Source of the DNA: Methylobacterium terricola
Lineage (GTDB): Bacteria > Pseudomonadota > Alphaproteobacteria > Rhizobiales > Beijerinckiaceae
Length of the DNA stretch: 64,000 nucleotides
Reading direction: 5' to 3'
NCBI RefSeq assembly: GCF_006151805.1
Contig: NZ_VDDA01000002.1
Span: 558,001 to 622,000, forward strand
A program made the translations under genes and the position numbers. The notes under the pieces are model-generated. The model made no database searches. It saw nothing but the letters and a program-made list of their open reading frames with translations, and was not told the DNA's origin. Shown piece by piece: positions 17,537-26,078 of this stretch (position 1 is the stretch's first letter; every line of letters starts with the position of its first letter).

Positions 17537-19360
17537 GTGCCGCACGCCTCCGAGCTGATCGCCATCATCGCCCTCGGGCTCGTCTTCGCGTTCGTCGGCG
17601 GCATGCTCGCGCAGCGGTTGAAGCTGCCGCCCCTGGTCGGCTATCTGCTGGCGGGCGTCGCGGTCGGGCCGCACACCCCGGGCTTCGTCGGCAACGCGGA
17701 GCTGGCCGGACAGCTCGCCGAGATCGGCGTGATCCTGCTGATGTTCGGCGTCGGCCTGCATTTCTCGATCGGCGACCTGATGTCGGTGCGCGCCATCGCG
17801 CTGCCCGGCGCCGTGGTGCAGATCGTCGTCGCGACCCTGATGGGTCTGGCGCTCAGCGTCGCCTGGGGCTGGGGCCTCGGCGCCGGCCTCGTCTTCGGCC
17901 TCGCCCTCTCGGTCGCCTCGACGGTGGTGCTGCTGCGGGCGCTCGAGGAGCGCGGCCTGCTCGATTCCGACAAGGGCCGCATCGCCGTCGGCTGGCTCAT
18001 CGTCGAGGACCTGGCGATGGTGCTCGCCCTCGTCCTGCTGCCGGCGCTCGCCGGCCCGCTCGGCGGCGAGAGCGCCGGGGCGGCGCACGGCATCGCCGGC
18101 GACGGCAACATCTGGCTCACCCTCGGGCTGACGCTCGCCAAGGTGGCGGCCTTCGCCGGGCTCATGCTGGCCGGCGGCCGCCGGGCGGTGCCCTGGCTCC
18201 TCGATCAGGCGGCCCGCACCGGCTCGCGCGAGCTGTTCACCCTGGCGGTGCTGGCGCTGGCGCTCGGCATCGCCTACGGCTCGGCCGAGCTGTTCGGCGT
18301 CTCCTTCGCGCTCGGCGCCTTCTTTGCCGGCATGGTGCTGGCCGAATCCGATCTCAGCCATCAGGCCGCCGCCGATTCGCTGCCGCTCCAGGACGCCTTC
18401 GCGGTCCTGTTCTTCGTCTCGGTCGGGATGCTGTTCGACCCGACCATCCTGGTGCGCCAGCCCCTCGCGGTGCTGGCGACGCTGGCGGTGATCCTGGTCG
18501 GCAAGTCGCTCGCCGCCATCGCCATCGTGCTGGCCTTCCGCCACCCGCTCTCGACGGCGCTCACCATCGCGGCGAGCCTGGCCCAGATCGGCGAGTTCTC
18601 GTTCATCCTGGCGAGCCTCGGCATCGCCCTGAAGCTGCTGCCGCCGGAGGGCCGCGACCTGATCCTGGCCGGATCGCTCCTCTCCATCACCCTCAATCCG
18701 CTGATCTTCGGGGCCTTGGGCCGGCTCAACGGCTTCGTCGAGGGTCGGCCGGGCCTCTCCGCCCGGTTCGCCCGCGGCACCGCCCCGATCGCGGTCATAG
18801 GCCCTGCCAAGCGCCGCGAGGGCCACGCGGTGGTGATCGGCTACGGCCGGGTCGGCAGCGCGATCGGCAAGGCGCTGGCGACCTGGGAGCTGCCCTTCGT
18901 GGTGGTCGAGCGCGACCGTCGCCGGGTCGAGGAGCTGCGGGCCGCCGGCATCGCGACGGTGTTCGGCGATGCCGGCGCACCGGGCATCCTCGACGCCGCC
19001 GATGTCGGCCGGGCGCGTCTGCTCGTCGTCGCGAGCCCGGACGCGCATCAGGCCCGTCGCCTGATCACGATCGCCCGCGAGGCCAATCCGGCGATCGACA
19101 CGGTGGTGCGCACCCACAGCGACGTCGAGCGCCGCAACCTCGAGGAGGAGAAGGTCGGCCTGGTGCTGATGGCCGAGCGCGAGGTCGGGTTCGGCATGGC
19201 GCTCTACGCGCTCCGCAGCCTGGGGCTCAGCGAGGGCGAGGCCCGCCTGTTCATCGATACCAGCCGGGCCGAGAGCCGGGCCGAGCCGGCTGCCGAGGCC
19301 GAGCCGGAACTGGGCGCGCCGGAGCTGCGGCCGCATCGCGAGGCGCCGGCGGAATCGTGA
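17537..19360 (+). CDS. ybaL: CPA2-family cation:proton antiporter, Kef/YbaL type, with RCK/TrkA-N domain
   Basis: Inner-membrane monovalent cation/H+ antiporter of 607 residues. The Na+/H+-exchanger domain (~5-395) has about 12-13 spans, including LPPLVGYLLAGVAVGPHTPG and FGLALSVASTVVLLRALEE, typical of the Kef/YbaL branch. A cytoplasmic RCK-N (Rossmann) domain from ~430 begins AVVIGYGRVGSAIG and has acidic VVERD; it binds NAD(H) or nucleotides and gates transport. The last ~35 residues are Ala/Glu-rich. The GTG start follows GAGGAGCTGACCCGACC. K+ efflux in pH or electrophile stress is the likely role; the exact ion is not fixed. Confidence 0.92.
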   Translation: MPHASELIAIIALGLVFAFVGGMLAQRLKLPPLVGYLLAGVAVGPHTPGFVGNAELAGQLAEIGVILLMFGVGLHFSIGDLMSVRAIALPGAVVQIVVATLMGLALSVAWGWGLGAGLVFGLALSVASTVVLLRALEERGLLDSDKGRIAVGWLIVEDLAMVLALVLLPALAGPLGGESAGAAHGIAGDGNIWLTLGLTLAKVAAFAGLMLAGGRRAVPWLLDQAARTGSRELFTLAVLALALGIAYGSAELFGVSFALGAFFAGMVLAESDLSHQAAADSLPLQDAFAVLFFVSVGMLFDPTILVRQPLAVLATLAVILVGKSLAAIAIVLAFRHPLSTALTIAASLAQIGEFSFILASLGIALKLLPPEGRDLILAGSLLSITLNPLIFGALGRLNGFVEGRPGLSARFARGTAPIAVIGPAKRREGHAVVIGYGRVGSAIGKALATWELPFVVVERDRRRVEELRAAGIATVFGDAGAPGILDAADVGRARLLVVASPDAHQARRLITIAREANPAIDTVVRTHSDVERRNLEEEKVGLVLMAEREVGFGMALYALRSLGLSEGEARLFIDTSRAESRAEPAAEAEPELGAPELRPHREAPAES

Positions 19361-19568
19361 TCCGGGCCGGCGCATCGCCACGCGAGGGGGATGCGGGTTC
19401 GTCGCGAGCATGCGGCACAATCCAGGACCGGGAGCGTCGTCCGAGTGCAGCGCGATCGAGCGACGCTCCAGGCGCGGGGCCATTCATGACCGAACCGTAA
19501 GGTGACGGCCAGGATCGCCTCAGCCCGGGCGGCTCATCCTGCCCCGGTTCGTGAGGAAGGATCCGACG

Positions 19569-19829
19569 ATGACGCAGCCGCAAATGGAGCGTCCGGCCGA
19601 GCTGATGGTCTGGCACGGGGCACCGGCCGCCCCCGGCCCGCGGGAGATGCGCCGCTATCCCACCCTGCGTGCCGCCCTCGTGGCGGCCGCCGCCAGCGCC
19701 GACGATCCCGAGGCCCTGCCCTGGATCGTGACCGAGGACGGCGACGTGCTGAGTCCGCACTGGATCGACGGCCACGCCCCCCGGCACGCCGCGCGCCGGT
19801 TCCGCCCGGCGGCGCCCGCTCTGCTCTAG
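19569..19829 (+). CDS. Small hypothetical protein
   Basis: An 86-residue soluble protein starting MTQPQMERPAELMVWHG. It has a conserved-looking core with RYPTLRAALVAAAASA and LPWIVTEDGDVLSPHWIDGH and no signal peptide or membrane span. The ATG at 19569 follows GAGGAAGGATCCGACG, a strong ribosome-binding site. The W-I-V-T-E-D-G-D-V-L pattern suggests a small beta-hairpin domain. I do not know the function. It stands alone. Confidence 0.6.
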   Translation: MTQPQMERPAELMVWHGAPAAPGPREMRRYPTLRAALVAAAASADDPEALPWIVTEDGDVLSPHWIDGHAPRHAARRFRPAAPALL

Positions 19830-19918
19830 CCGGGCCCCCGCCGGGCATTTTGCGGCGTTCGGTCGGCTCACGTTCGGCGCCGGCGCGTGCTAACGTCGAT
19901 CGACGAGCACGAATCGCC

Positions 19919-20131
19919 ATGACGAGCCTGCGCAAGACCGCCCCCACCCGCCCGGCCACGATCGCGGCGTCGACCCACGGCTACGCCGCGGCGTCCCTGT
20001 GGCTGCGCCGCGCCGCCAACGACAACCGGCCGGAGCGGGGCCGCCAGCGCTACCTGGCGCTGATCGCCGGTGCCTGGCTCGCCGGGCTGCTCACGGCCGC
20101 GATCGCCCTGTGGCGGACCGGCGGGTTCTGA
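19919..20131 (+). CDS. Small membrane protein (hypothetical)
   Basis: A 70-residue frame starting MTSLRKTAPTRPATIAAS. The middle contains the alphaproteobacterial-type motif RRAANDNRPERG, and the C-terminus (LALIAGAWLAGLLTAAIALW) is a clear membrane helix. No family is recognised. It starts 89 bases after the preceding small gene. The ribosome-binding site is weak (GACGAGCACGAATCGCC). A tail-anchored inner-membrane location is likely. Confidence 0.5.
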   Translation: MTSLRKTAPTRPATIAASTHGYAAASLWLRRAANDNRPERGRQRYLALIAGAWLAGLLTAAIALWRTGGF

Positions 20132-20208
20132 AGGGAACTGGATCGGCTCGTTGTCCTGGGGCCGTCCTCACGACCCCGCCTACCGCCCTGGATCACGCGG
20201 TGGAACAC

Positions 20209-20249
20209 GGGATCCGGGAAACGGGATTCGGGAACCTGGGATCCGGGAA
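20209..20249. repeat. Degenerate tandem repeat GGGATYCGGGAA, three units
   Basis: Three units (20209-20220, 20223-20234, 20238-20249) are spaced 14-15 bases apart. They lie in the 383-base gap 20132-20514, which holds no other feature I can support. Confidence 0.5.
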
Positions 20250-20514
20250 GATCAGCCGGAATCCGCCTCACGGGTACTGACCGTGAAGCCGGCGTCTCGA
20301 TGCGTCGCAAAGCCATCCCCCCGCCCGGACGCACGTCGTTGCTTTCGTCTGGCACAGGGAGCGGCCGGGCTATCGGCGTCGCACGCCCGGTATCGTGCCG
20401 CGTGGAGGCATCGATGCGGCATTCGACGTCGATCTGACGCAGCAAGGCGCGCCCGCCGAGCGGACGAAGCCGCCGGACGAACGCGCCGGATCTCAGGCTG
20501 AAACGCGGTGCGGC

Positions 20515-20772
20515 TCAGCGGGCGTGGTGGTGGCGGTGCATGCGGCGGTGCTTCATCATGCGCTTCTTGCGCATGGTCGGCTGCATCGTCTGGCGCGGAG
20601 CCGCGCCCATCGCCGGCGCGCCACCGGACGCGCCCATCTCGCGCTGCTGGCCGGCGAGCGGGCCACCGGCCTGCGAGCCCGAATTGTTGTAGGGCGAGCC
20701 GCCCTGGGCGAAGGCCGGAACGGCGGCAGCAGTGAGGACGGCCGCGACCAGGCAGGAGGTGAGGATCTTCAT
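20515..20772 (-). CDS. Small secreted protein with basic His/Met-rich tail
   Basis: An 85-residue exported protein. The signal peptide is clear (MKILTSCLVAAVLTAAAVPA, cleavage after AFA at ~22). The mature part is a Gly/Asn/Ser-rich linker followed by a strongly basic tail rich in Met, Lys, Arg and His (MRKKRMMKHRRMHRHHHAR). The His/Met content suggests metal binding, possibly copper, or interaction with polyanions; neither is shown. The start at 20772 follows CGAGGTCCCCGATG-type sequence. It resembles small exported Methylobacterium proteins without assigned family. Confidence 0.65.
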   Translation of the reverse strand: MKILTSCLVAAVLTAAAVPAFAQGGSPYNNSGSQAGGPLAGQQREMGASGGAPAMGAAPRQTMQPTMRKKRMMKHRRMHRHHHAR

Positions 20773-20919
20773 CGGGGACCTCGCGAGTAAGGCCAGCCCG
20801 TCAGTCGGGCCGTGCAGAGAAGACGCGCCCGGCCGCGTTTGGTTTCATGGCCCCGCTTCATTCCGCGTCGCCGCATGTGGATAAGGTCCGGCCGGCGGCC
20901 GGACCCCGTCCGTGCCAGA

Positions 20920-21699
20920 TCACCAGCTGGTGAGCACCGCGCCCGAGAATTTGGTCTCGATGAAGGCCTTCACCTCCGGCGAGCGGTAGGATTCGACCAG
21001 GCTCGCGACCCAGGGCTTGTCCTTGTCGGCGCTGCGCACCGCGATCACGTTGACATAGGGGCCCTTCGGCTCCTCCTTGAGAATCGCGTCGGAGGGCTTG
21101 AGGCCGGCAGCCGTCGCGTAGTTGGTGTTGACCGCCGCGGCGTCGACGTCGTCGAGGGAGCGCGGGGTCTGGGCCGCGTCGACCTCGATGATGCGCAGGC
21201 GCTTCGGATTCTCGGTGATGTCGGCGACGCTCGGCTTGAAGCCGACATTCGGCTTCAGCTTGATGAGCCCCTTGTCCTGCAGCAGCAGGAGAGCCCGGCC
21301 GCCATTGGTCGGATCGTTCGGGATCGCCACCGCACCGCCGGCCGGCACCGCGTCGAAGCTCTTGTGCCGCTTCGAGTAGACGCCCATCGGGAAGTTCACC
21401 GTCTGGGCGACGCTCTCGATCTTGTAGCCGCGATCCGCCTTCTGGTTGTCGAGATAGGGCTGGTGCTGGAACGAGTTCGCTTCCAGCTCACCGGAGGACA
21501 GCGCCTCGTTCGGCACGACGTAGTCTGAGAACTCGACGATCTGGAGGTCGAGGCCCTTCTTGGCGGCGATCGGCTTCACCGCCTCGAGGATCTGGGCATG
21601 CGGGCCGGGCGTGACGCCGACGCGGACGCGCTGGTTCTGCGCCAGGGCGGGAAGGCTGACGGCGGTCAGCAGGACCGCGAGGGTGAGGGTACGCAGCAT
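20920..21699 (-). CDS. metQ: Methionine ABC transporter substrate-binding protein
   Basis: Periplasmic methionine-binding protein (NlpA/MetQ family) of 259 residues. It has a signal peptide (MLRTLTLAVLLTAVSLPALA) with no lipobox Cys, so it is probably soluble rather than a lipoprotein. The family motifs VGVTPGPHAQILE, EANSFQHQPYLD, AIPNDPTNGGRALLLLQ and NTNYA are present. It is the last gene of a metN-metI-metQ operon, 61 bases after metI. The start at 21699 is chosen at the signal peptide. Substrate could include D-methionine or other sulfur amino acids. Confidence 0.95.
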   Translation of the reverse strand: MLRTLTLAVLLTAVSLPALAQNQRVRVGVTPGPHAQILEAVKPIAAKKGLDLQIVEFSDYVVPNEALSSGELEANSFQHQPYLDNQKADRGYKIESVAQTVNFPMGVYSKRHKSFDAVPAGGAVAIPNDPTNGGRALLLLQDKGLIKLKPNVGFKPSVADITENPKRLRIIEVDAAQTPRSLDDVDAAAVNTNYATAAGLKPSDAILKEEPKGPYVNVIAVRSADKDKPWVASLVESYRSPEVKAFIETKFSGAVLTSW

Positions 21700-21760
21700 C
21701 GTTCTACGCTCCAAGGACGACGGGAGAGGCAAGGGAAACGGGAGAGGAAGCAGGACGGGA

Positions 21761-22426
21761 TCAGCCGTGGCGCAGGCGCTTGTTCATCCGCCGCGCCAGC
21801 CGGTCGCCGAGGGTCTGGACCAGCTGCACCAGGACGATCAGCACCACCACGACGGCGAGCATCATCTCCGGCATGAAGCGCTGGTAGCCGTAGCGGATGC
21901 CGAGGTCGCCGAGGCCCCCGCCGCCGACGGCGCCGACCATCGCCGAGAAGCCGATCAGCGACACCACCGCCAGGGTGAGCCCGAGCACGATGCCGGGCAG
22001 GGCCTCGGGGATCAGCACCTTGAGGACGATCTGGAGCGGGCTCGCCCCGAAGGCCCGGGCCGCCTCGACGAGGCCGCCATCGACCTCGCGGATCGCGCCC
22101 TCGACGAGGCGGGCGATGAACGGGGTCGCCGCCACGGTCAGCGGCACGGTGGCGGCGGTGGTGCCGATCGAGGTGCCGGCGATCAGCCGGGTGAACGGGA
22201 TGATCGCCACCACCAGGATGATGAACGGCGTCGAGCGGGTGGCGTTGACGACGAGGCCGAGCACCCGGTTGAGCCAGGGGGCCGCCAGCAATTCGCCCCG
22301 CCCGCTGGTGGCGAGGAAGACGCCGAGCGGCAGGCCGATCAGCGTGCCGAGGGAGGCCGCGACCGCCACCATCTGCAACGTGTCGAGGGTGGCCTGGACG
22401 AGGAGGCGGACGAGTTCAGGCGACAT
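21761..22426 (-). CDS. metI: Methionine ABC transporter permease
   Basis: Inner-membrane permease of 221 residues with five to six spans. The family pattern is complete: [20 protein letters not shown], the coupling-helix region [20 protein letters not shown], and [17 protein letters not shown]. Its start overlaps the end of metN by 11 bases, which indicates translational coupling. It works with the MetN ATPase and the MetQ binding protein in methionine uptake. Confidence 0.95.
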   Translation of the reverse strand: MSPELVRLLVQATLDTLQMVAVAASLGTLIGLPLGVFLATSGRGELLAAPWLNRVLGLVVNATRSTPFIILVVAIIPFTRLIAGTSIGTTAATVPLTVAATPFIARLVEGAIREVDGGLVEAARAFGASPLQIVLKVLIPEALPGIVLGLTLAVVSLIGFSAMVGAVGGGGLGDLGIRYGYQRFMPEMMLAVVVVLIVLVQLVQTLGDRLARRMNKRLRHG

Positions 22427-23648
22427 GGATCAGGTCCGTGGGGGCGGCGCTGCGCTGCCAGCCGGCAAGGTCGAGGGTGCCGAGCAACTCGACGTCGAGG
22501 CCGCGGGCGGCCAGGAAGTCGCTCGCCCGCCGCACCGTCTCGGGCTCGGGCGGGATCCCGACCACCAGGGTGCCGAAAGGACGGCCGGCGATCTCGTCGA
22601 CGGTGCCCGAGAGGATGCCGGCCGGGATGCCGACGTCGCGGGTGAGCTGGGCGAGCACCGGATCGGTGGCGTGGGGGCCCCGGAAGGTGATGCGCAGCAC
22701 CGCCTGCTTGCCCTCCCCTGCCGTCGCCGGGCCGGGGGTCAGGCGGGCGGCGAGCGCCGGCGGCAGCGCGCGTCCGGTCTCCTCGTCGAGGAAGGTGCGG
22801 GTGATCGCGGCCTTCGGCCGGGTGAAGACCTCGAACACGTCGCCGCTCTCGGCGATGCGGCCACCGTCGAGCACCGCGACCTCGTGGGCGATCGCGCGGA
22901 TCACCGCCATCTCGTGGGTGATGAGCAGGATCGTCAGGCCGAGATCGCGGTTGATCCGGCCGAGCAGGTCGAGGATCGAGCGGGTCGTCTCGGGATCGAG
23001 GGCCGAGGTCGCCTCGTCGGAGAGCAGCACCTTCGGGTTGGTGGCGAGCGCCCGGGCGATGCCGACGCGCTGCTTCTGGCCGCCCGACAGCTCGGCCGGG
23101 TAGCGGTCGGCCTGGGGACCGAGGCCGACGAGGTCGAGGAGCTCGGCGACGCGGGTGCGGATCGCGCCCTTGTCGGCGCCCGCCACTTCGAGGGGCAGCG
23201 CGACGTTGCCGGCGGCGGTGCGGGCCGAGAGCAGGTTGAAGTGCTGGAAGATCATGCCGATGCCGCGGCGCTCGCGCCGGAGCGCCGATTCCGACAGGCG
23301 CGAGATCTCGGCGCCGTCGACGATCACCCGCCCGCGGCTCGGTCGCTCCAGGCCGTTGACGAGGCGGATCAGGGTCGACTTGCCGGCGCCCGAGCGGCCG
23401 ATCACCCCGAGCACCCGGCCGCGCGGCACGGTCAGGTCGATGTCCTCGAGCGCCGTGACGGCCCCGGCGCCGCGGCGCGCCGTGTAGGTCTTGGCGACGT
23501 TCTCGATGCGCACGAGGGCGTCGGCGCCCCCGGGCCGGTGGCCCAGGTCTACCGGCACGCGGACGGGGGCCGTCACGGCGCGCGGGTCCGGGCGGGCGGG
23601 AAGACGAGGGCTGTCATCGGGGTCCTTCAGCGGCAGGGGAACGGGCAA
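22416..23648 (-). CDS. metN: Methionine ABC transporter ATP-binding protein
   Basis: ATPase of the methionine importer. Walker A is GRSGAGKST, the signature [15 protein letters not shown], Walker [13 protein letters not shown] and the switch His is in LITHEM. The C-terminal NIL domain (~330-400) is the methionine-sensing domain that mediates trans-inhibition. With the TTG at 23648 the protein has 410 residues, longer than the usual ~345, because of a ~45-residue Pro/Arg-rich head. A downstream GTG near residue 25 or 46 is possible, so the start is uncertain. A TTGACA-type promoter lies at 23715-23743. I found no SAM riboswitch in the leader. Confidence 0.93.
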   Translation of the reverse strand: MPVPLPLKDPDDSPRLPARPDPRAVTAPVRVPVDLGHRPGGADALVRIENVAKTYTARRGAGAVTALEDIDLTVPRGRVLGVIGRSGAGKSTLIRLVNGLERPSRGRVIVDGAEISRLSESALRRERRGIGMIFQHFNLLSARTAAGNVALPLEVAGADKGAIRTRVAELLDLVGLGPQADRYPAELSGGQKQRVGIARALATNPKVLLSDEATSALDPETTRSILDLLGRINRDLGLTILLITHEMAVIRAIAHEVAVLDGGRIAESGDVFEVFTRPKAAITRTFLDEETGRALPPALAARLTPGPATAGEGKQAVLRITFRGPHATDPVLAQLTRDVGIPAGILSGTVDEIAGRPFGTLVVGIPPEPETVRRASDFLAARGLDVELLGTLDLAGWQRSAAPTDLIHVA

Positions 23649-23714
23649 GTCGGGCGACAGGCAAAGGGGAGCGACAGGCAGGCGGCGTAGGCCATCCGAC
23701 CGGGGCAGGCCGGC

Positions 23715-23743
23715 ACAAAACCCGGATGCGGACTTTCTGTCAA
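23715..23743 (-). promoter_or_regulatory. Candidate sigma-70 promoter of metNIQ
   Basis: On the minus strand TTGACA (23738-23743) is followed after exactly 17 bases by TTTTGT (23715-23720). It would start transcription about 60 bases before the metN TTG. A GTTCTT/AAGAAC hairpin lies just upstream (about 23751-23766). Confidence 0.45.
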
Positions 23744-23920
23744 TCGGAATGTTCTTTTTGAAGAACGCCTTTGGGGAGAAGGTCTTTTTTCCCCGATTCG
23801 GTCGCGGGGCTTAACCCGCCGCCCCGCGACGATCCGCAAAAAACCGTGCATTCTCTGGGATATGCCCTTGCCTTCGCGGTGCCTCGCGGCCCAGGACGGC
23901 ACAGATCGCAGGAGTGGGCG

Positions 23921-24760
23921 ATGCGACGGCAACCCTTCGGACGCACCGGGCCCGCGGTGCCGGTGATCGGGCAGGGAACCTGGTACCTCGACGCGGGCGA
24001 GCCGACCGTAGCCGCCGCGGCGCTGAACCGCGGTCTCGATGTCGGGATGAGCCATGTCGACACCGCCGAGATGTATGGCGAGGCCGAGCCGCTGATCGCC
24101 GAGGCGATCGGCGACCGGCGCGACGAGGTGTTTCTGGTCTCGAAGGTGCTGCCGGGGAACGCCTCGCGCCGCGGCACGATCGAGGCCTGCGAGCGCACGC
24201 TGCGCCGCCTGCGCACCGACCGGCTCGACTGCTACCTGCTGCACTGGCGCGGGCCGCATCCGCTGTCCGAGACCTTCGCGGCCTTCGAGGAACTGGTGCG
24301 GGTGGGCAAGATCCTGTCCTGGGGCGTCAGCAACTTCGACGCCGCCGATCTCGACGAGGCGCTGGCCGTCGCCGGTCCGGACCGCATCGCCTGCAACCAG
24401 GTGCTCTACCACCTGGAGGAGCGGGCGATCGAGCATTCCGTCCTGCCCTGGTGCCGGCGCCACGGCGTCGTGGTGGTGGCCTACAGCCCGTTCGGCCATG
24501 ACAGCTTCCCGGGTCCGGCGACGCCGGGCGGCCGGGTGCTGGCGGAGATCGCGCGGGACCACAATGCCACGCCGCGGCAAGTGGCGCTGGCGGCGCTCAC
24601 CCGCGGGCCGGGCGTGCTCGCGATCCCGAAAGCCTCGAGCCCCGCCCACGCGGCCGAGAATGCCGGCGGCGGCAGCCTGACCTTGAGCGATGCCGAGTTC
24701 GCCCGCATCGACGCCGCCTTCCCGCGGGGGCCGGAGCCGCGGCATTTGCCGATGCTGTAA
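23921..24760 (+). CDS. Aldo/keto reductase family oxidoreductase
   Basis: Cytoplasmic NADPH-dependent reductase of 279 residues with a TIM-barrel fold. The catalytic tetrad is visible: Asp and Tyr in DTAEMYGEAE (~44-49), Lys in FLVSKVLPG (~75) and His in CYLLHWRGPHP (~107). The cofactor-binding end has VLAIPKASSPAHAAENAG. It is close to the YdbC/YeaE-type short aldo/keto reductases. The ATG at 23921 follows GCAGGAGTGGGCG. It is divergent from metN. Its TAA stop is also the first triplet of a dispersed repeat (24758). Confidence 0.92.
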   Translation: MRRQPFGRTGPAVPVIGQGTWYLDAGEPTVAAAALNRGLDVGMSHVDTAEMYGEAEPLIAEAIGDRRDEVFLVSKVLPGNASRRGTIEACERTLRRLRTDRLDCYLLHWRGPHPLSETFAAFEELVRVGKILSWGVSNFDAADLDEALAVAGPDRIACNQVLYHLEERAIEHSVLPWCRRHGVVVVAYSPFGHDSFPGPATPGGRVLAEIARDHNATPRQVALAALTRGPGVLAIPKASSPAHAAENAGGGSLTLSDAEFARIDAAFPRGPEPRHLPML

Positions 24761-24796
24761 TACCCTCGCGCATGGGCGCCGACGCCTGTTCGGGCT
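24758..24796. repeat. Partial copy of the dispersed palindromic element
   Basis: TAATACCCTCGCGC (24758-24771) is identical to the left end of the element at 39773-39894. The next stretch, through GTTCGGGCTTGCC, also matches the interior of that element (GTTCGGGCGTGCC) with a few differences. The right end is not recognisable, so this is a shorter or decayed copy. Confidence 0.5.
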
Positions 24797-24923
24797 TGCC
24801 GTGGGCCTAAGACCGGGGCCGGTCGAACGCGCGGCAGCGGAAGGGGTTCGGCTTCGCAACGCCTCTGTGACGGGGAAAGGTGACGGCGTGCTGGCTGTCG
24901 ACCGAAGCCCCCGCTTCGACGGG

Positions 24924-25412
24924 CTATGCCACCCCGCGATCCGGCGCCGCAGTCGCATGCAGGCTGTCGCGCAGGGCCAGGATCTCGTCGCGCAGGGTCA
25001 TCAGCCGCTCCGCCGGCTGGCCGGAGGCGCAGACGATCTCGTTGGGGAACGGCATGGCCCTGTCGCGCAAGGCCGCCCCTCCCTCGGTCAGGTTGATGCG
25101 CATCAGCCGCTCGTCGTGGACGTCCCGGGTGCGGCGGACGAAGCCTGCCGCCTCCAGGCGCTTGAGCAGCGGCGTCAGCGTGCCGGAATCGAGGTAGAGG
25201 CGCTGGCCCAAGCTCTTCATCGTCTGCCCGTCCTGTTCCCAGAGCAGGAGCAGCACCAGGTATTGCGGATAGGTCAGGCCGATCCGGTCGAGGAGTGGCT
25301 TGTAGATCCGGTTGAAGGCATGTGCCGCGGAGTAGACCGCGAAGCAGATCTGGCTGGAGAGGTGCAGGTCGTCGGCTTTCCCGGCGGTCGCGTCGCTGTC
25401 GGCCTCGGACAT
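24924..25412 (-). CDS. ohrR: MarR-family organic hydroperoxide sensor OhrR
   Basis: A 162-residue winged-helix repressor. The N-terminal reactive Cys is in SSQICFAVYSAAHAFNRIY (Cys23), at the position where OhrR is oxidised by organic peroxides. LGLTYPQYLVLLLLWEQDG-type residues, LDSGTLTPLLKRLEAAGFV and DERLMRINLTEGG form the DNA-binding wing. It is divergent from ohr, with a palindromic site between them. The start at 25412 is the Met just before the conserved region; a longer frame upstream runs through the promoter and was rejected. Confidence 0.93.
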   Translation of the reverse strand: MSEADSDATAGKADDLHLSSQICFAVYSAAHAFNRIYKPLLDRIGLTYPQYLVLLLLWEQDGQTMKSLGQRLYLDSGTLTPLLKRLEAAGFVRRTRDVHDERLMRINLTEGGAALRDRAMPFPNEIVCASGQPAERLMTLRDEILALRDSLHATAAPDRGVA

Positions 25413-25495
25413 GTCCTGGTTCCTCGCACATGAAGCCCGGCCCGATCCCGACCGAGGGCTTGGACACACATACGCTCGCCGTGGCGCAAAAACAA

Positions 25496-25515
25496 ATTGC
25501 GCACAATCAAAATTG
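25496..25515. promoter_or_regulatory. Candidate OhrR operator
   Basis: Two overlapping inverted repeats share a half-site: ATTG-N4-CAAT (25496-25507) and CAAT-N4-ATTG (25504-25515). They lie midway in the 159-base ohrR-ohr divergent region. Known OhrR operators are AT-rich palindromes with CAATT/AATTG halves, so the match is good. Confidence 0.55.
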
Positions 25516-25571
25516 GGTCTATGAACGGTGCCGCGGCGGCCGAGGCCGCCCCAAGCTTCGAGGAGAGCCCC

Positions 25572-25997
25572 ATGTCCGTCGACGTGAAGTACAGCACCCA
25601 GGCCACCGCGAATGGCGGTCGCGACGGTCGCGCCCAGACTCAGGACGGCAGCCTCGACGTCAAGCTGTCGACTCCCAAGGAGCTCGGCGGTGCCGGCGGC
25701 GCCGGCAACAACCCCGAGCAGCTCTTCGCGGCCGGCTACGCCGCCTGCTTCCTCGGCGCGATGAAGTTCGTCGGCGGCCAGGAGAAGATCGCCGTCCCGG
25801 CCGACACCACCGTCACCGCCAAGGTCGGCATCGGCCCGCGCTCCGAGGGCGGCTTCGGCATCACCGCCGACCTGACCATCACGCTGCCGGGCCTCGACAA
25901 GGAGACCGCCGAGACGCTGGTCGAGAAGGCCCACCAGGTGTGCCCGTACTCGAACGCCACCCGCGGCAACGTCGATGTCGGCCTGACCATCGCGTAG
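25572..25997 (+). CDS. ohr: Organic hydroperoxide resistance protein Ohr
   Basis: A 141-residue thiol peroxidase of the OsmC/Ohr family that reduces organic and lipid hydroperoxides, usually with lipoylated partners. The two catalytic Cys are in FAAGYAACFLGAM and HQVCPYSNATRGNVDV, and the family segments NPEQLFAAGYAAC and VGIGPRSEGGFGI are intact. The ATG at 25572 follows GAGGAGAGCCCC. It is divergent from ohrR and probably repressed by it. A GC hairpin follows at 26009. Confidence 0.96.
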   Translation: MSVDVKYSTQATANGGRDGRAQTQDGSLDVKLSTPKELGGAGGAGNNPEQLFAAGYAACFLGAMKFVGGQEKIAVPADTTVTAKVGIGPRSEGGFGITADLTITLPGLDKETAETLVEKAHQVCPYSNATRGNVDVGLTIA

Positions 25998-26008
25998 TCA
26001 TCGGGGAC

Positions 26009-26031
26009 CGGGCGGGCCTCGCGCCCGCCCG
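26009..26031 (+). terminator. GC-rich hairpin after ohr
   Basis: CGGGCGGGC (26009-26017) pairs with GCCCGCCCG (26023-26031) across a 5-base loop, 12 bases after the ohr stop. There is no T tract. It also separates ohr from the convergent rdgB. Confidence 0.5.
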
Positions 26032-26078
26032 ACCCTCCGCCGGGCGCCCCTCCTCGCGGAGCGGGCGCCGTGTCGTCG

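Noticed and set aside
17075..19483. Long minus-strand frame opposite the antiporter
   Set aside because: Low-complexity His/Glu/Gln/Arg composition and no domain; the antiporter is certain.
23649..23920. Possible SAM riboswitch upstream of metNIQ
   Set aside because: I looked for SAM-I and SAM-II-type conserved cores and saw none. Only two small hairpins and a promoter-like TTGACA are present.
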